Below, piece by piece: positions 12,962 to 24,752 of a stretch of 64,000 bases of DNA; positions within the stretch are counted from its first letter, which is position 1; each line of letters starts with the position of its first letter. Location: NCBI GenBank assembly GCA_028023455.1, contig JAQFVV010012402.1, positions 15,930,935 to 15,994,934 on the forward strand, in the 5' to 3' direction. The notes under the pieces are model-generated. The model was not told the DNA's origin and did not search any database. It saw nothing but the letters and a program-made list of their open reading frames with translations. This DNA is from Epiperipatus broadwayi. Lineage: Eukaryota; Onychophora; Udeonychophora; Euonychophora; Peripatidae. The translations under genes and the position numbers were made by a program.

Positions 12962-13077
12962 AGCACTAGCATGGGATTGACTGTTGCCTTTGGTAGGATG
13001 GCTCAGTTGGTTAGTGTTACCTTAAAATTGAATAATCAAGAATCTAAAGACTGAGGTTCGAATCCCATGCTAGTGCT
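12962..13077 (+). repeat. tRNA-like unit enclosed in a 17-bp perfect inverted repeat
   Basis: From 12992 the sequence runs like a tRNA: A box TGGCTCAGTTGG (12999-13010) and B box GGTTCGAATCC (13055-13065), at normal tRNA spacing. The expected acceptor-stem pairing is missing: the 5' GGTAGGA has no partner. Instead the 3' part AATCCCATGCTAGTGCT (13061-13077) is the exact reverse complement of 12962-12978. It is therefore not a functional tRNA. It is either a SINE head or a tRNA-like promoter caught in a foldback. A T-run follows at 13081, which could end a Pol III transcript. Confidence 0.6.
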
Positions 13078-13089
13078 AAATTTTTTTTT

Positions 13090-16054
13090 CTAAATAGTTT
13101 TAAAAGTTATGCATTAACTTAGAGTGTTAAAATGGTTACTATGACAACAAAATGCTAGAGGAAGAAACATATTATTATTATAACATAAATTAATATTTTT
13201 CTTTTAAAACACATAAAATAGTAGTATTAAATAATAAAATATATAATTTTATTAAAATTCATTAATATTTCTTTGTTCTTTATTTTTTTATTCCAGTTAT
13301 AACTAGTATTTCTTTGACACTACAAATAAATATTTAATATTTTAAAGGTGCATATTTTTATGTTTATACTATATGTGTAATAATTAACTTGGGATGATAT
13401 GTAAATTATACATTTCCAGCACAATTTCATGAAAATGTAGTTTAAATTATTTTAGTTTGTATTAAGTTAAAGGACTCGTGTATTTTCAAAGTATAATTTT
13501 TTATTTATTTATACAATTATTTGGGAAATATTATTATTGTTTTTTTATTGTTATAAAAGAAATTTTAGTTTTGGAATGCAGCACAAATCTAGTTTTAATA
13601 TTCACGTGAGAGAAATTTGAACATATCCTGGGTTACAATGATAAATATTACATCAATTATAGTAAGGTTATAAATAGGATTGAACAAATCAAAATCACTT
13701 TCTAATATTTTGACTTTCATTGAAGCAAAACTGAACATCTTTATATATATATTATTTTATAAGGGTTTAATCCGGTAATTACGAAATAATGGAATAGAAA
13801 AAATATATTTGTTCAGACTGAACTGAGTTTCCGGAAGTCCTTATTAAAACAAGGAGAAAGAAAACCTTCTAGCATTCAAATTCATTTTAGTATTTTCTGT
13901 TGAAGAGATTATTGTTATGAAGAAACAAATATTTTAATTATTAAACTCAAAATTAATAATATGCTGCTAAATATGTGAATTGTTTCTATTGAAAAAGATC
14001 ATTTTATAATGCTGATGGATTATTTTAATATTGGATTTCAATCAATTTATTTATGTATTACTTTCATTATAAAAGGATGTCAGTGTGTGTTTGTTTTCAA
14101 TAATGCTATTTGTGATGCCTTAGTAAATATACTGTACAAAGAATAATAAAATCATAATTGGAGTTTACTGGAAAGTTGATAATATGTTTTATTTTGGATA
14201 ACTATCTACAATATATTTTACATTGACTAGATTAATGAATCTCATTGGATTATTTGAAGCTGACAGGATAAACATTTGAACTATTGTATTTCTCTGGAGT
14301 ATGTACATAGAAGGACTTTATTCAGGTTGTATATAAATATATATTTTATTAACTTATTCATTTATATTGTATTTTATAAGTATCATTGTGTATTATATTA
14401 TGTGTTGGTAAATTGTCTGTTCATATATAAAATAGAAAAAAGTTAAATCTTAATTATATTCTAAATTTTAATATTTTAAATTTTTATTTAAAGTACAATA
14501 TGTTTGTTCGTTGTCTGTATGTTATTTTCAATACACTTGTTGCGAGTATTGAAAAATTTAGATGATTAAATTATAATAGTTTTCTATTGACATTATATTT
14601 TGTAAATAAGATGAAGGAACAAACATAACTTATTATTTTAATTTATTTTAATAAATTATCATATCTTATGAATATTATTAATTATTAATAACTTTCTTGT
14701 ATTTTTGCCATAAATTGTTTCAACAACATTTTCGTTTTACATAAATTATTTTATAATATATAATAAACATAAAATAAACAAATATTTGCTTTATAAATAC
14801 TTATTTTCTTAATGATAATGCAGATAAAGGATATACTTCATGATATTTAGTTGGTATTACAATATATTTTATTTATCTTTTTTAATTTTATTTATTATTA
14901 ATAAATATTGATTCAGTTAAATAAATAAACTTGATTCAGTGATAATTTTAATTAATCATACCCACCAATTTGCTAATGTAATTTCCAATGTTTAGTAGTT
15001 ACTACATATTATTTTATATATTATACTTTTTCATTAAATAATTATAAAATAATCAATGAACTAGCAATTGGATTGGTGTATATATTCTTATATATTACTT
15101 TATATATATATTCAATATATTTGATTATTATTAAACTAAGTGTAATTAATATAATAAATTAATATTCAGTAATTTCAATAGGTACATATTTTATATTATA
15201 ATAGATATCGGTGATATTCATCACTAAATTTGATTAAACACATTAAAATATGTAAATTTAAGTATCTTATACTAATTGACTTTAATTAAATAGATTTTAA
15301 TATATTTAATTTAATTAAATGGCATCAAAATTCTAAATAAGATTTAATTACTTTCCATATATGATATTTTGATAAGTGAATTTAAAGGTGAATCCATTCT
15401 TTAATTCATTTACATTATATTTATTTAGAAATAAATAGTTCTATTGAAAGAATATAATAGTTATCTTGGATAAAATGTATATTTGAGCTAATCTAATAAT
15501 TTTTAGGGCATAAATATTATAGTATACTTAAAATAAATAAAGGTTGTTATAATTAGATGTTAGTATATAATTTTGAATTGTTATTTGTTGGATATTTATT
15601 ATGATAATACACTACATATTATAATAAGTTATAATCTGGTGTTTAATATTTGGTGCAGTCAATTAAAGTATAGTTTATTCCAAGTTGCTAGCCATATCCA
15701 TGAGACTATTAAATAAGAGCTTCTCATCATCATCATTTTATATTATTACAATTTAACATCACAATTCATAGAGCAATTTGAAGTGTTAACTTCCCAACTT
15801 TTATATCATTATAATTTGATTTCCAAATCTGTATGACATAATGAAGCTTCTTATCACCATTACTACTTTTATACCATTACAATGTGTAATATAGATTTTG
15901 AGGATATATACTTAATGTATATATGTGATATATTTAGTGTGTGTGCATGTATATGGTCTGCATATTCAATGAAATATATATGAATTGTGTATAATATATG
16001 TATATATAATGTATGTATTAAATATATTTAATGTATATATACACATGTAATTAT
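13090..16054. other. AT-rich non-coding DNA
   Basis: No exon, repeat boundary or coding similarity is visible. The stretch is dominated by A/T runs, TA-rich patches (14300-14420, 15070-15120, 15900-16050) and no long ORF. It would lie in the Stum-like gene's intron if that gene continues to the right. Confidence 0.6.
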
Positions 16055-16312
16055 TTCTCTATAAAACTGCTTTAATATTTCAACCAGCAGACTGGTTTTT
16101 ATCAGAAAGCACAACAAAATGGCTATTTCCAGAATTAAACGCCAAAATATTACAGACAGTTACGTATCAGATAACAAAACTAATTCCTATAGGCTAAAAA
16201 TCTTTAAATTCTTTGTATATAATATATATATTTACAAAACTTTGTATAAAAAATACAAAAAAAAAAAATTCTTTCACAAAAAACTTATTTTAAAAAACTA
16301 AAACCATAACAT
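16055..16312 (+). repeat. Left (uninterrupted) copy of inverted ~270-bp sequence
   Basis: This copy contains 'tttctctataaaact', 'caaccagcagactggttt', 'aaaatggctatttccagaat', 'cagacagttacgtatcagat' and ends in A-rich sequence running into (ATT)n/(ATC)n. The same sequence lies on the minus strand at 25625-25521 and then 22307-22130, where a 3.2-kb transposon interrupts it. The left copy therefore records the empty site ('caaaatattacagacag'). An ORF of 60 codons from 16119 (start MAISRIKRQN) is Lys/Tyr/Asn-rich and probably not a gene. The family is unknown. The inverted pair brackets the Tx1-like LINE. Confidence 0.8.
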
Positions 16313-16360
16313 TTATTATTATTATTATCATCATCATTATTATTATTATTAGTAGTAGTA
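16313..16360. repeat. (ATT)n/(ATC)n trinucleotide tract
   Basis: A mixed ATT and ATC run follows the inverted-copy sequence. It mirrors the (ATC)n(ATA)n tract that joins the LINE tail to the other copy at 22090-22125. Confidence 0.9.
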
Positions 16361-16581
16361 TTATATTAAAATATATTCATATTCATACCTAGTTTCTTAG
16401 GGATTTGTTTTTTTCTTTCCTAGATAATTATTTTATAGGTCGACTAGCACAAAGTAGAATGTATATAAAAATATATATATGTATATAGTAAAATATATAT
16501 AGTAGAATATATATATACAGTTTTTTTGGTGTGTACATATATGATAGTATATTTTTATTGTTTTTTGATATATTTTAATGT

Positions 16582-16583
16582 AT

Positions 16584-16671
<88 letters not shown>
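16582..16671. repeat. (ATA)n microsatellite, about 29 units
   Basis: A nearly pure trinucleotide tract immediately before the 5' end of the Tx1-like LINE. It creates a spurious poly-Tyr ORF on the minus strand. Its position at the LINE start suggests target-site preference for, or expansion next to, trinucleotide repeats. Confidence 0.95.
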
Positions 16672-16886
16672 TCTGCGGTCCTGCTGTCTAAAAAATGGAA
16701 CAACCCGATTAATGTTCTTACCTAAAAGTTTTGAAAGACAAAAGGAATTCAACTAAATCTTTAAAGTAAAAAGTTTCCTCAATCTAGATAACAATCGTAA
16801 ATGTTTTTGAAGTGCTTTTAAAATAAAAAAGGTAAGAAATTCATCGTTTTTTTAAAATTATATTTAATCAACATCAAAAGATAAAC

Positions 16887-18238
16887 ATGGCGTCAAGATT
16901 TAAAATTGACGTGCCAAATAGTTCCAAAACGCTCAACCCAATGAAAAATATAATATGGAATCAAAAAACTTAGCAAATGCTACAAAATCTAATATACAAC
17001 ACCAAGAGAATAAACAAAATACCAATTTAAGTCAATCTAGATTTAGAAAAGTAAATCAAACCGACATAAATGATATATATATATATCGGTGATGAATTTG
17101 AGCTAGAACCATCAATGATCAACTGGACGAATGAAGAAATAAAAGATATTAATTCTAGATTTAATAATACCATACCCCCAAAATTATTTAATAGTTTAAA
17201 AAAAAAATTTTCTGACAAGTCGTTAATACTAGCAGTTACAGACAAAAATTTATTCCTCTATAAATTCCCAAGAGAACTCCTATTTAAGGAATTAACAACA
17301 CAAGTATTATGGGATAGCATCATGACTATTGGAGAACATCCCAATTCCAGATATTTAGCTATAGAATTTTACAACAAAAATCAATGTGAAGCATTTCAAA
17401 TAAAAGTCCAGACATTAGAAAATTATGCTTTAGTGGTGGTTGACAAAAATATACAAAACTACTACACAGGCATTTTAAAAAATACATATTTTGGAACATA
17501 CAAGATTTTAACAAACTAATTCACCCCTATGGTCAGGCAATCTATATCAAGCCTATCTACTGTAACGATACTCCAATCCCTATACATACCAACAGCTATT
17601 TCAAAATCAAACTAAAAGAAAACATCAATCCTGAAGAAATTCCTAACCAGATTATTGATCAAGAAGCAGTCCTCACACTTCAAATAAAAGGACTCAGGCC
17701 AAATAATGCAGAAAGCAGCAAGATACATACAAGTCTTCGACAACAAGAAAATCAGGAAAAACAAAGTATCTTAACAATACAAGATAAGAACAAACCACTA
17801 AACTTGACAATGGAAAAGATTAATAAAAATGAAGAATGAAAAAACAGCACAACAAAACTCATCAATAGTAATCAATCACAAGAAAAAATTGAAAATCAAA
17901 ATATAATCACAAGAGAAAATATAAAACTGAAAAGCACCCAAAGTAAAATAAAAGATCAAACAAATAATGATCTGCAAATAAACAGTGAAGAACAAATAAA
18001 GGAATATGAAAATATCACAGATGTAGAATCTCAGATGGAAGAAGATGATTCTACACACAAAAATGAAAACATCAACAATTATTCCAATTTACCACTAAAA
18101 CAAACAATTAGAAATAATACAGCCACAGAAATCTTAGAAAAAATAGCACTAGATATACCACAAAACATAGTAATAGAAAAAGAGCAAAAAAGAAAGCCAG
18201 GCTGGCCACCAAAAAAAAATATAAAAAAAATAAAGTAA
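16887..18238 (+). pseudogene. LINE ORF1 (nucleic-acid-binding protein), frameshifted
   Basis: The start ATG at 16887 opens MASRFKIDVPNSSKTLNP. The frame is lost at a TAG near 16970, resumes by 17000 in another frame, and runs through the long segment ending at 17519 (residues such as ELEPSMINWTNEEIKD). A further shift leads to a segment that includes 'VLTLQIKGLRPNNAES' near 17670, then a Glu/Lys/Asn-rich tail to 18238. The central block resembles the RNA-binding part of Tx1-type ORF1 proteins. The corresponding position in the second LINE is followed by a CCHC zinc knuckle (GRPPLCFKC...). Here no Cys/His knuckle is visible, so this lineage lost it or never had it. ORF1 of this type coats the LINE RNA; that role is family knowledge. 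Confidence 0.6.
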
Positions 18239-18510
18239 GATCAGAAGAAGATGTAATCACCAACTCTGAGCATACATATCAGACTACTGAAACCTCTGAT
18301 GAAGATACTAATCAAGACTATGAAGCTGAATCAGAAGCACAACCCAATACAAAAACTAGTAAAAAAATACTAACTGATCAAAGCCACATTACCACTAAAA
18401 ATAACAATTGAATTAGACCCTCAACAAAATTCAAAACAATAAAAAGCCCACTTACTGATCAAAGGAAAATTATGAAAGAAAATAAATAAATATATATATA
18501 TATAATCAGA

Positions 18511-21500
18511 ATGAAAATAAAAATTGCTGCAATCAATAACAGGGGTTTAAATTCAACCCAAAAAATATACAAAGTAAAACACTGGATACAACAAATCAAA
18601 TCACACATTACAGGTCTACTAGAAACCAAAATCAATGCAGGGTCACAAGTAGACCCATCCAAATACTTTGGTACTGAAGGATTCTATGCAGGTTCCAGAG
18701 ATGCAACATCACCATCAGCAGGATCTGCCCTAATAATTGCAAATCATTGTCCATTCCAAACTTTCAAAATCACTTACATTGATTCAAATCTCCTAATCAC
18801 TACATTCAGTCACAAAATAATGACAATCAATGTAATTTTTGTATATATGCCAATAAATAAACAAAGAATTGAAACAATAATCATGTCAATAAATTCAAGA
18901 TTAGCCACCACGGCAGATCCCACCATCTTGGTTGGTGACTTCAACACATCGTATCTGGAATTTACTAAAAATTGGCTCCATAAAATACAAGTTCCACTAA
19001 TGAGTGGACAAGGTTTTTTTCCTCAGGATGCTGTCTCATTCCATAATGGTCGGTTTAAATCACTGATAGACATTCTTTTATTCACCAACTCTACATCACT
19101 TAATAAAAATAAATCCCATACCATCGGGCTTCTCTGATCACTCTGCACAAATAATAACTATTAACCTAAACCAAATGCAAACTAACATTTCACCACTAAC
19201 TAAAACAATCAGAATCCTTCTTCCCCAAGTCAACCCCAGAATTTATCTTTTCTGAAACCTATATAATGCTAGAAAAACTAAAACAAATCAAACTAGACCC
19301 TATACAACAATACCAAACTTTTATCAATATTTTGTCTTTTAATACAAACCACATAGTAATGAATAGACCATCACCATCCAAGCTACTAGAATATGCTGAT
19401 AAAATACATGAAAAACTTACAGCAATCATGCCTACACATCACACCCAAAATTATATAAGAAACTTAATACAAGAATATAATAAGGCTTGTCAGTCCCTAA
19501 AAGAGTATCTAAAAATTAAAAAAACCAAATTATGCATCACCCAGCAACGTACATGGTCATGTAAATACATAAAATGGGCCCTTGGAAATGCACGTGAAAT
19601 TAAAGTACCAATGGCCATACAAACCCAAAGAGGAATATTTGCTGGCCAAAATATAATAATGCCAATGTTTGAACATTTTAGAGACACTGCGATCAGCAGC
19701 ACCAATACAGTGGACAGCACATATTTGAACCACCAAAAAATAATTTATTCATGGCAGATGATTTAATTAAAAAAAATGAATGAAATGAACAATAACTGTC
19801 ACCCTGGAAGCCCAGGAATACCACTTTTTGTCTTAAAACTCCTTAGCCAATTCACTTCAAAATATCTTTGTAATCTGGCAAACCATCTAGCTCAAGAAAT
19901 TAGGAGTGTACAGGGAGTGTACCCCATAGCAGTAGTACCTTACAATAAAAAGAATAAAAAAATTCCTGCACTTGAAGACATAAGACCTATGTCCATGGGA
20001 CTGCTTCCAATGAAAATACTGGAAATGGTAATAAAAGAAAAAATAGAGCCATTTTTGATGCCTTCCATCTCAGATACTCAGTTTGCTAAGAAAAAATCTT
20101 CAACTACCCAAGCAGCTTTACTTTTCAAAACTATAATGGTAACTGTAAGAAATAAAAAAAAATAGCCCTCTGGTCATACAACTGGATATAGCATCAGCCT
20201 TTGACACTGTCAACATATCTGTATTGCTAGAGATGCTTGAAACCACGGATATCCCCAGATCCATGCTATATATAATAGCAAACCTATTAATAAACCGTGA
20301 GCTACACATAACACTTAATGGTAGAAATTCTCCCTCTTTCTACCCCACCCAGTCACTATCACAGGGTTCACCTTTAAGTGCCCTACTCTTTATTTTTTAT
20401 ATCAACCCCTTAATTAAAGAAATAAATCAATCCTTTGAAGGCATACAGATACCAGGATCAACACAAAAAATAGCATGTTTGGCATATATGGATGATGTCA
20501 CGGCGTTTCTAACTTCTAAAAAGCAGATACCGCAGTTGAACAAGATAGTGGAAGAATATTCAGTCAATTATGGACTGAAGATAAATCCAGCAAAATCTGC
20601 ATCTTGGCATATATTCTCAGGTAAACCATGTGAGTCCATATTTCAGGGAAAACTAAATCCCTTTCTGGGTTTTCCATTTTATATGGGCACCACAAGAATG
20701 CACTGTCACATACAAAACAAACTCAAAGATGATGTTGAAAAAATAGAAAATTCATTGTCTAAAGCATATATATCAATATATGCAAAGACACAACTAATCA
20801 ACAGGCTAATCATCACTAGAATAACATACTATGTGCCAGTAATTGTTTTTTCTAAAGGTTTCATCCGGAAAATTAACTCCATATGCTGTAAACTTATGAG
20901 GGCCAGGAAAACAGTGGCCATATCAATTAAAAATCTTAGCCGATCACTAATAAAAAATGGCCTTGGCCTACACAGCCTCAACATTTTCCACATGCAAAAA
21001 GAAAAAAATACAACAGTTGCCTTAATTAATCAATTTACAAAATTAAAACATCTAATTAAAATAACACCTACTGATCGACCACACCCAAAAGACTCGCTCA
21101 TTCAATCTTCAATATACCAATGCAATGCAATAGGAAAAATCCCCAACCAATGGACAGAAAAATATAAATATTGGGAAATCTATGAACTAATGCAGAACCA
21201 TACCACCAACAACGAAATATTACCACTATTAAAAATAAACAATAAAGTATTAATTAAAAAATACAAGAAATGGGAGTTAGAACCAAAATTTTTCAATTTT
21301 ATCCTTAAAAATAAACTTAGATGCCCTCCCAACCACATACTTTCTGGTACATAGAAGACTACATAGAGACATGGATCCTTTATGCGGCTTATGCCATCAG
21401 AATGAAGAAACTGTCCAGCACTTACTGTATCACTGCAAAGGTCTGGAACAAGTAAGAGTTATACTTTGTGTCACATATAGGAAAAATAAAACCACAATGG

Positions 21501-21736
21501 AACAAGTAATGATGGCTTTCCAAAGTAAAACAATACCACTGATTAGGGCAGCAATTTTTGTTCTATATTCACTATGGTGCACAAGATGTACATTCCTAAT
21601 GGGAAATAACACAAGGCGACATCCATCAACTTTTGAACACAAGTTAATGCAAATACAAATCCGAGACAAATTGATAACAAGTCCAGACATCTATACAGCT
21701 ACCTGGTCTCTGCTTAAACACAGAGCAAGGTTGTAA
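18511..21736 (+). pseudogene. LINE ORF2: AP endonuclease and reverse transcriptase, frameshifted
   Basis: The start at 18511 gives MKIKIAAINNRGLNSTQK, the opening of an AP-type endonuclease. 'LLETKI', 'VGDFNT' and, after a frameshift near 19120, 'GFSDHS' follow as endonuclease motifs. A linker (about 19266-19766) has Lys-rich sequence. The reverse transcriptase starts near 19776 ('DIRPMSMGLLPMKILE'). Motif A 'LDIASAFDTV' lies near 20190 just after a frameshift in an A-run. Motif B 'SQGSPL' is near 20359. The catalytic motif C reads YMDD (20485-20496) instead of the usual LINE [F/Y]ADD. 'GLKINPAKS' follows, and a C-terminal C-X2-C...H...C (CGLCHQNEETVQHLLYHC, near 21386) closes the protein. 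At least three frameshifts plus a stop near 21350 disable it. The enzyme would nick DNA and copy the LINE RNA in place. Confidence 0.8.
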
Positions 21737-22129
21737 CATAATCAAGGAAATAATAACTAAGTAATATGGAGCACCAACAAGGGAAAAACAAAAATAAATA
21801 AATAATAAAACAGGAAATAAAGCAAAAGAACAGAGCCCATTTCTATCCAGTAATAGCTTCAGTAACATCTATGCACCGAATAACTATTGAAATGCAACTG
21901 TCTATAATATTCTGAAGACTTTATTTGATAATGAACAAATCTGTAACATTCAATTAAGACAATATAATATAAAGATGTTATCTTGATTATTGTAATAACA
22001 ATTGTAACCTGGTTGTAACTGGAAAACTTGTAGCACATAATCTATGTAACCATTAATGTATTCTTTTGAGACAATAAAGGCCTTTTGAAACATCATCATC
22101 ATCATAATAATAATAATAATAATAAAAAA

Positions 22130-22307
22130 TGTATGGTTTTAGTTTTTTAAAAGAAGTTTTTTGTGAAAGAATTTTTTTTTTTTGTATTTTTTATACAAAG
22201 TTTTTTAAATCTACTTTTGTAAATATATATATTATACAAAGATTTTAAGGATTCTTAGCCTATAGGAATTAGTTTTGTTATCTGATACGTAACTGTCTGT
22301 AATATTT
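22130..22307 (-). repeat. Right inverted copy, distal part
   Basis: The reverse complement of 16140-16310 (past 'cagacagttacgtatcag...') is recognisable here with few differences. It ends at the 8-bp target duplication TAATATTT (22300-22307), where the 3.2-kb transposon starts. The other half of this copy lies at 25521-25625. Confidence 0.85.
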
Positions 22308-22346
22308 GGTTGTTTTATAATAGCATGTTGAAACCACCAGAGGGCG
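22308..22346 (+). repeat. Left terminal inverted repeat of the 3.2-kb transposon
   Basis: This pairs with 25482-25520. About four mismatches occur in ~38 positions. The inner end contains CCACCAGAGGGCGT (22334-22347), which resembles a CTCF core site; the other arm has CCATCGGAGGGCAT at that place. Confidence 0.85.
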
Positions 22347-22493
22347 TGGTTGGTTTGTAAACAAAGATAAATATAATGTTTCCAGGACTGGGTTTTTTTT
22401 TTTTTTTGGCTTTAATTTTTTGTTTATCACATTTATAAAAGTAATATCAAATCAATTTTTGGTTGTTTTCTCATCCTTTGTGTTCGCCTCAAG

Positions 22494-22718
22494 ATGTCGC
22501 TATTTCTAGGTAAATTCCTAGAAATATACAATTTCACTGGCCTTCACCCAACAAAAGAGGAAATTTTCTATGTTATAAATGCAGAAAAGTCCTCATGTTA
22601 TGTTGGACAGAGGCGGTGGTGGCGACAGAAGGCAACACAAATGAGACTTCTTTCTATGATAAAACACAGAAAGAGTTCCCGACGGCTGCCAGTTATGGCT
22701 TTTATTTTTCTATGCTAA
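22494..22718 (+). pseudogene. Possible Merlin-like transposase N-terminal remnant
   Basis: This 74-codon ORF starts about 185 bases inside the left terminal repeat. It reads MSLFLGKFLEIYNFTGLHPT and has a basic, Trp-rich centre (RRWWRQKATQMRLLS) followed by SSRRLPVMAFIFLC. Merlin/IS1016-type transposases have an N-terminal zinc-ribbon-like region with 'WRC...C', then 'S.LPL.K.L..IY.W'. The order of W-R, basic stretch, S.RLP and a hydrophobic helix is similar, but the cysteines are mostly missing. No catalytic DDE residues follow. It could be unrelated to any transposase. Confidence 0.35.
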
Positions 22719-23082
22719 AAGCAAAGAGAAAGTAATGCCTTGATCAGCTGCCATAGTAGTTGATTTTGTTCATCATTTTCTCATAATAGTAGAATATCTA
22801 TTTTCTTTGTAGTTTTGTGTGAGAGTGTGTGTATTTGAAGCAGTCGTAGTTTTTTAAAATTTGATAAGATGTCTATTTTTTTAATGTGTTGTAACTTACT
22901 TTACTGTTGTAAGTTTGGTAATATTGTCCTGAAGATTCCATTATGAATGGGTAACCCTCAAAAATTGCTTTTAAGAGTGCAAAATGGAAAAAAAAATAAG
23001 GATCACGCGAAAAGTACCGTTTTTGCTAGAATTCATCCGTGACCAGTTACTTTTGCTATACTGTATATATATGCACAAACAA

Positions 23083-23570
23083 AAACAACCCAGTGTCTAA
23101 TTATTAGGAATTACTTGTCCAAAAAAGAAAATTAGTCGGTATTATTATTATTATTTTTTTTGTTACATTTATTATTTCAAAATAAGATTAATTTTTATAT
23201 CTACACACATTTCCTGATTAATTACTGTCTTAAAAAAAAAGCAAATTCAACGGGGTTTGGTTTGTTTCAATGGAGTATTTGAATTACAGTATTTTTTTAT
23301 ATATATACACAAGATTTACCCCCCCCCCCCAAAAAAAAAAGAAACCCACTTTCTGATTAATTACTGTCAAAAGAAATGCAAATTAGTCAGCTATCATTTT
23401 TAAATTTAGTATTTCAATAACGGTATCCTTTTTATATAGACAGAGTTAACAAAAACAACCCACTTTCTGATTCATTACTGTCCCCAAAAAAAGAAAACGG
23501 AAATTAGTCGGGTATCATTTTTCAATTGAACGTTTCAATGATGGTCCTTACTAATAGTAGTCGGGTATCA
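23083..23570. repeat. Tandem array 1 in the 3.2-kb transposon (~115-135-bp unit)
   Basis: The motif 'cccactttctgattaattactgtc' recurs in degenerate form at about 23086, 23205, 23341 and 23456, each followed by 'aaattagtcggtatcattttt', 'tatttcaataa' and a TA-rich spacer. Four copies are visible. The copies differ by indels in A, T and C runs (a C-run lies near 23320). Confidence 0.8.
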
Positions 23571-23621
23571 ATTCTAAATTGTAGTATATAAATGACGTTA
23601 CTGTTGATAGATTTAGAATTA

Positions 23622-24124
23622 CGTCTTGCTTTTTTAATAAAAATAATTGATTTTTACTCTTGACCAAAAATACCGTAACTTTAAAAAAAGACATAAAGTC
23701 CAAAAAAAAAATGAGAAAAAGCCCTGTAGCTTGAAAAACACACACACAAACTCAAAAACAATCTAAGATTAATAAACATTGACTTATTATGTCTTGCTTT
23801 TGAATCAAATGATTGATTTACTCTTGCAAAAAAAAGTACCATAACTTCAAAAAGACACACATAAAGTTCACCAAAAAATATTAGAAAAACCCAGTAACTT
23901 TAAAGACACACACACAAATTCAAAAACAAGATAAGATTAATAAACATTTACTTATTACGTCTTGCTTTTGAATAAAAGTATTGATTTACTCATGCAAAAA
24001 AAAAAACCCGTAACTTTAAAAAGACACACAAAGTCCAAAAAAAAAAAAGTTAGAAAAACACCATAACTTTAAAAAGACACACGCACACAAACTCAAAAAC
24101 AAGATAAGATTAATAAACATTTAC
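23622..24124. repeat. Tandem array 2 in the 3.2-kb transposon (three ~168-bp units)
   Basis: The units start 'gtcttgcttttgaat.aaa' at about 23622, 23790 and 23959. Each runs through 'ttgatttactc', 'ccgtaacttt', 'aaagtcc', a second 'ataacttt' and 'acacacacaaa', to 'ataagattaataaacatttac'. The period is close to nucleosome-repeat length. No coding potential. Confidence 0.85.
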
Positions 24125-24404
24125 GAAAAAAAGGAAAAAACTAACATATAATAGTATTAGTAGAATATTTTATTATAAATCTAAAAAATCAGATCTTTTT
24201 AGATCAAATCGATCATTTAGGTCAGGCCCCGGAATCGTTATATGTATATGTTTTTGATTAGCATCAACGCCATCTCTCGGCAAACACCAAGGATGAGAAT
24301 ATAACCCAATTTTTTAAACACAACCAAAAAAAATGCACAAAAAAATTAACAAAAAATGAATTTACATGTAAAAGTACTTTTTTTTTTTTTCATTATTTAT
24401 ATTT

Positions 24405-24512
24405 TCTAAAGGGGGCTGGGGTTTTTTTTTTTTTCGGTCTATGTGTTTTTTTGTTGTTGTTTATCACATTTAAAAAGTACGACGGCTATCAAATCAATTT
24501 TTGGCAACTCAA
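24405..24512. repeat. Second copy of subterminal transposon segment
   Basis: The sequence 'ggggtttttttt', 'tttgtttatcacattta', 'aaaagta', 'atcaaatcaatttttgg' repeats 22385-22465 in direct orientation. This shows internal duplication inside the 3.2-kb element. Confidence 0.75.
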
Positions 24513-24752
24513 AAAAAAAAAAAAAAAAAAAACATCAATTAAAAATGAATTTTAAAAAGTAGTTACCAATTTTTTGTTTGTTTTTATTCTTCTCATTAAA
24601 CCCTTCTATTTTCAGTTCGATATTGTATGACAAAAAAATCAGCTGATTAAACTTCTTTTTTTTTTTTGTTTGTTCATTTTATTATTTTTATAAATTAGAA
24701 ATAAATCTATTGTCCATTTAACGGTAACATTTACAAGCCAACGTCCAACTTT

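Larger units (their letters stand above)
16673..22125 (+). mobile_element. Tx1-like (L1 superfamily) LINE, near full length, inactive
   Basis: The order is 5' UTR (16673-16886), ORF1 (16887-18238), ORF2 with AP-type endonuclease, reverse transcriptase and a C-terminal Cys/His motif (18511-21736), a ~340-bp 3' UTR, and a tail of ATC then ATA/ATAA trinucleotides (22094-22125). The RT looks Tx1-like in blocks such as 'LSQGSPLSALLF.FYINPL', 'GIQIPG' and 'GLKINPAKS'. Single-base frameshifts break both ORFs, so it cannot move on its own. It lies between the two inverted ~270-bp copies. The second LINE in this window (36640-42010) is a diverged relative. Confidence 0.8.

Noticed and set aside
12992-13077. 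Functional tRNA gene
   Set aside because: A and B boxes are present but the 5' end does not pair with the 3' end, and an inverted repeat replaces the acceptor arm.
16555-16752. Poly-Tyr ORF on the minus strand
   Set aside because: It is the translation of the (ATA)n microsatellite and has no other content.
23083-24124. CRISPR array
   Set aside because: The tandem units are 115-170 bases, contiguous, and lie in an animal transposon; there are no short repeats with unique spacers.
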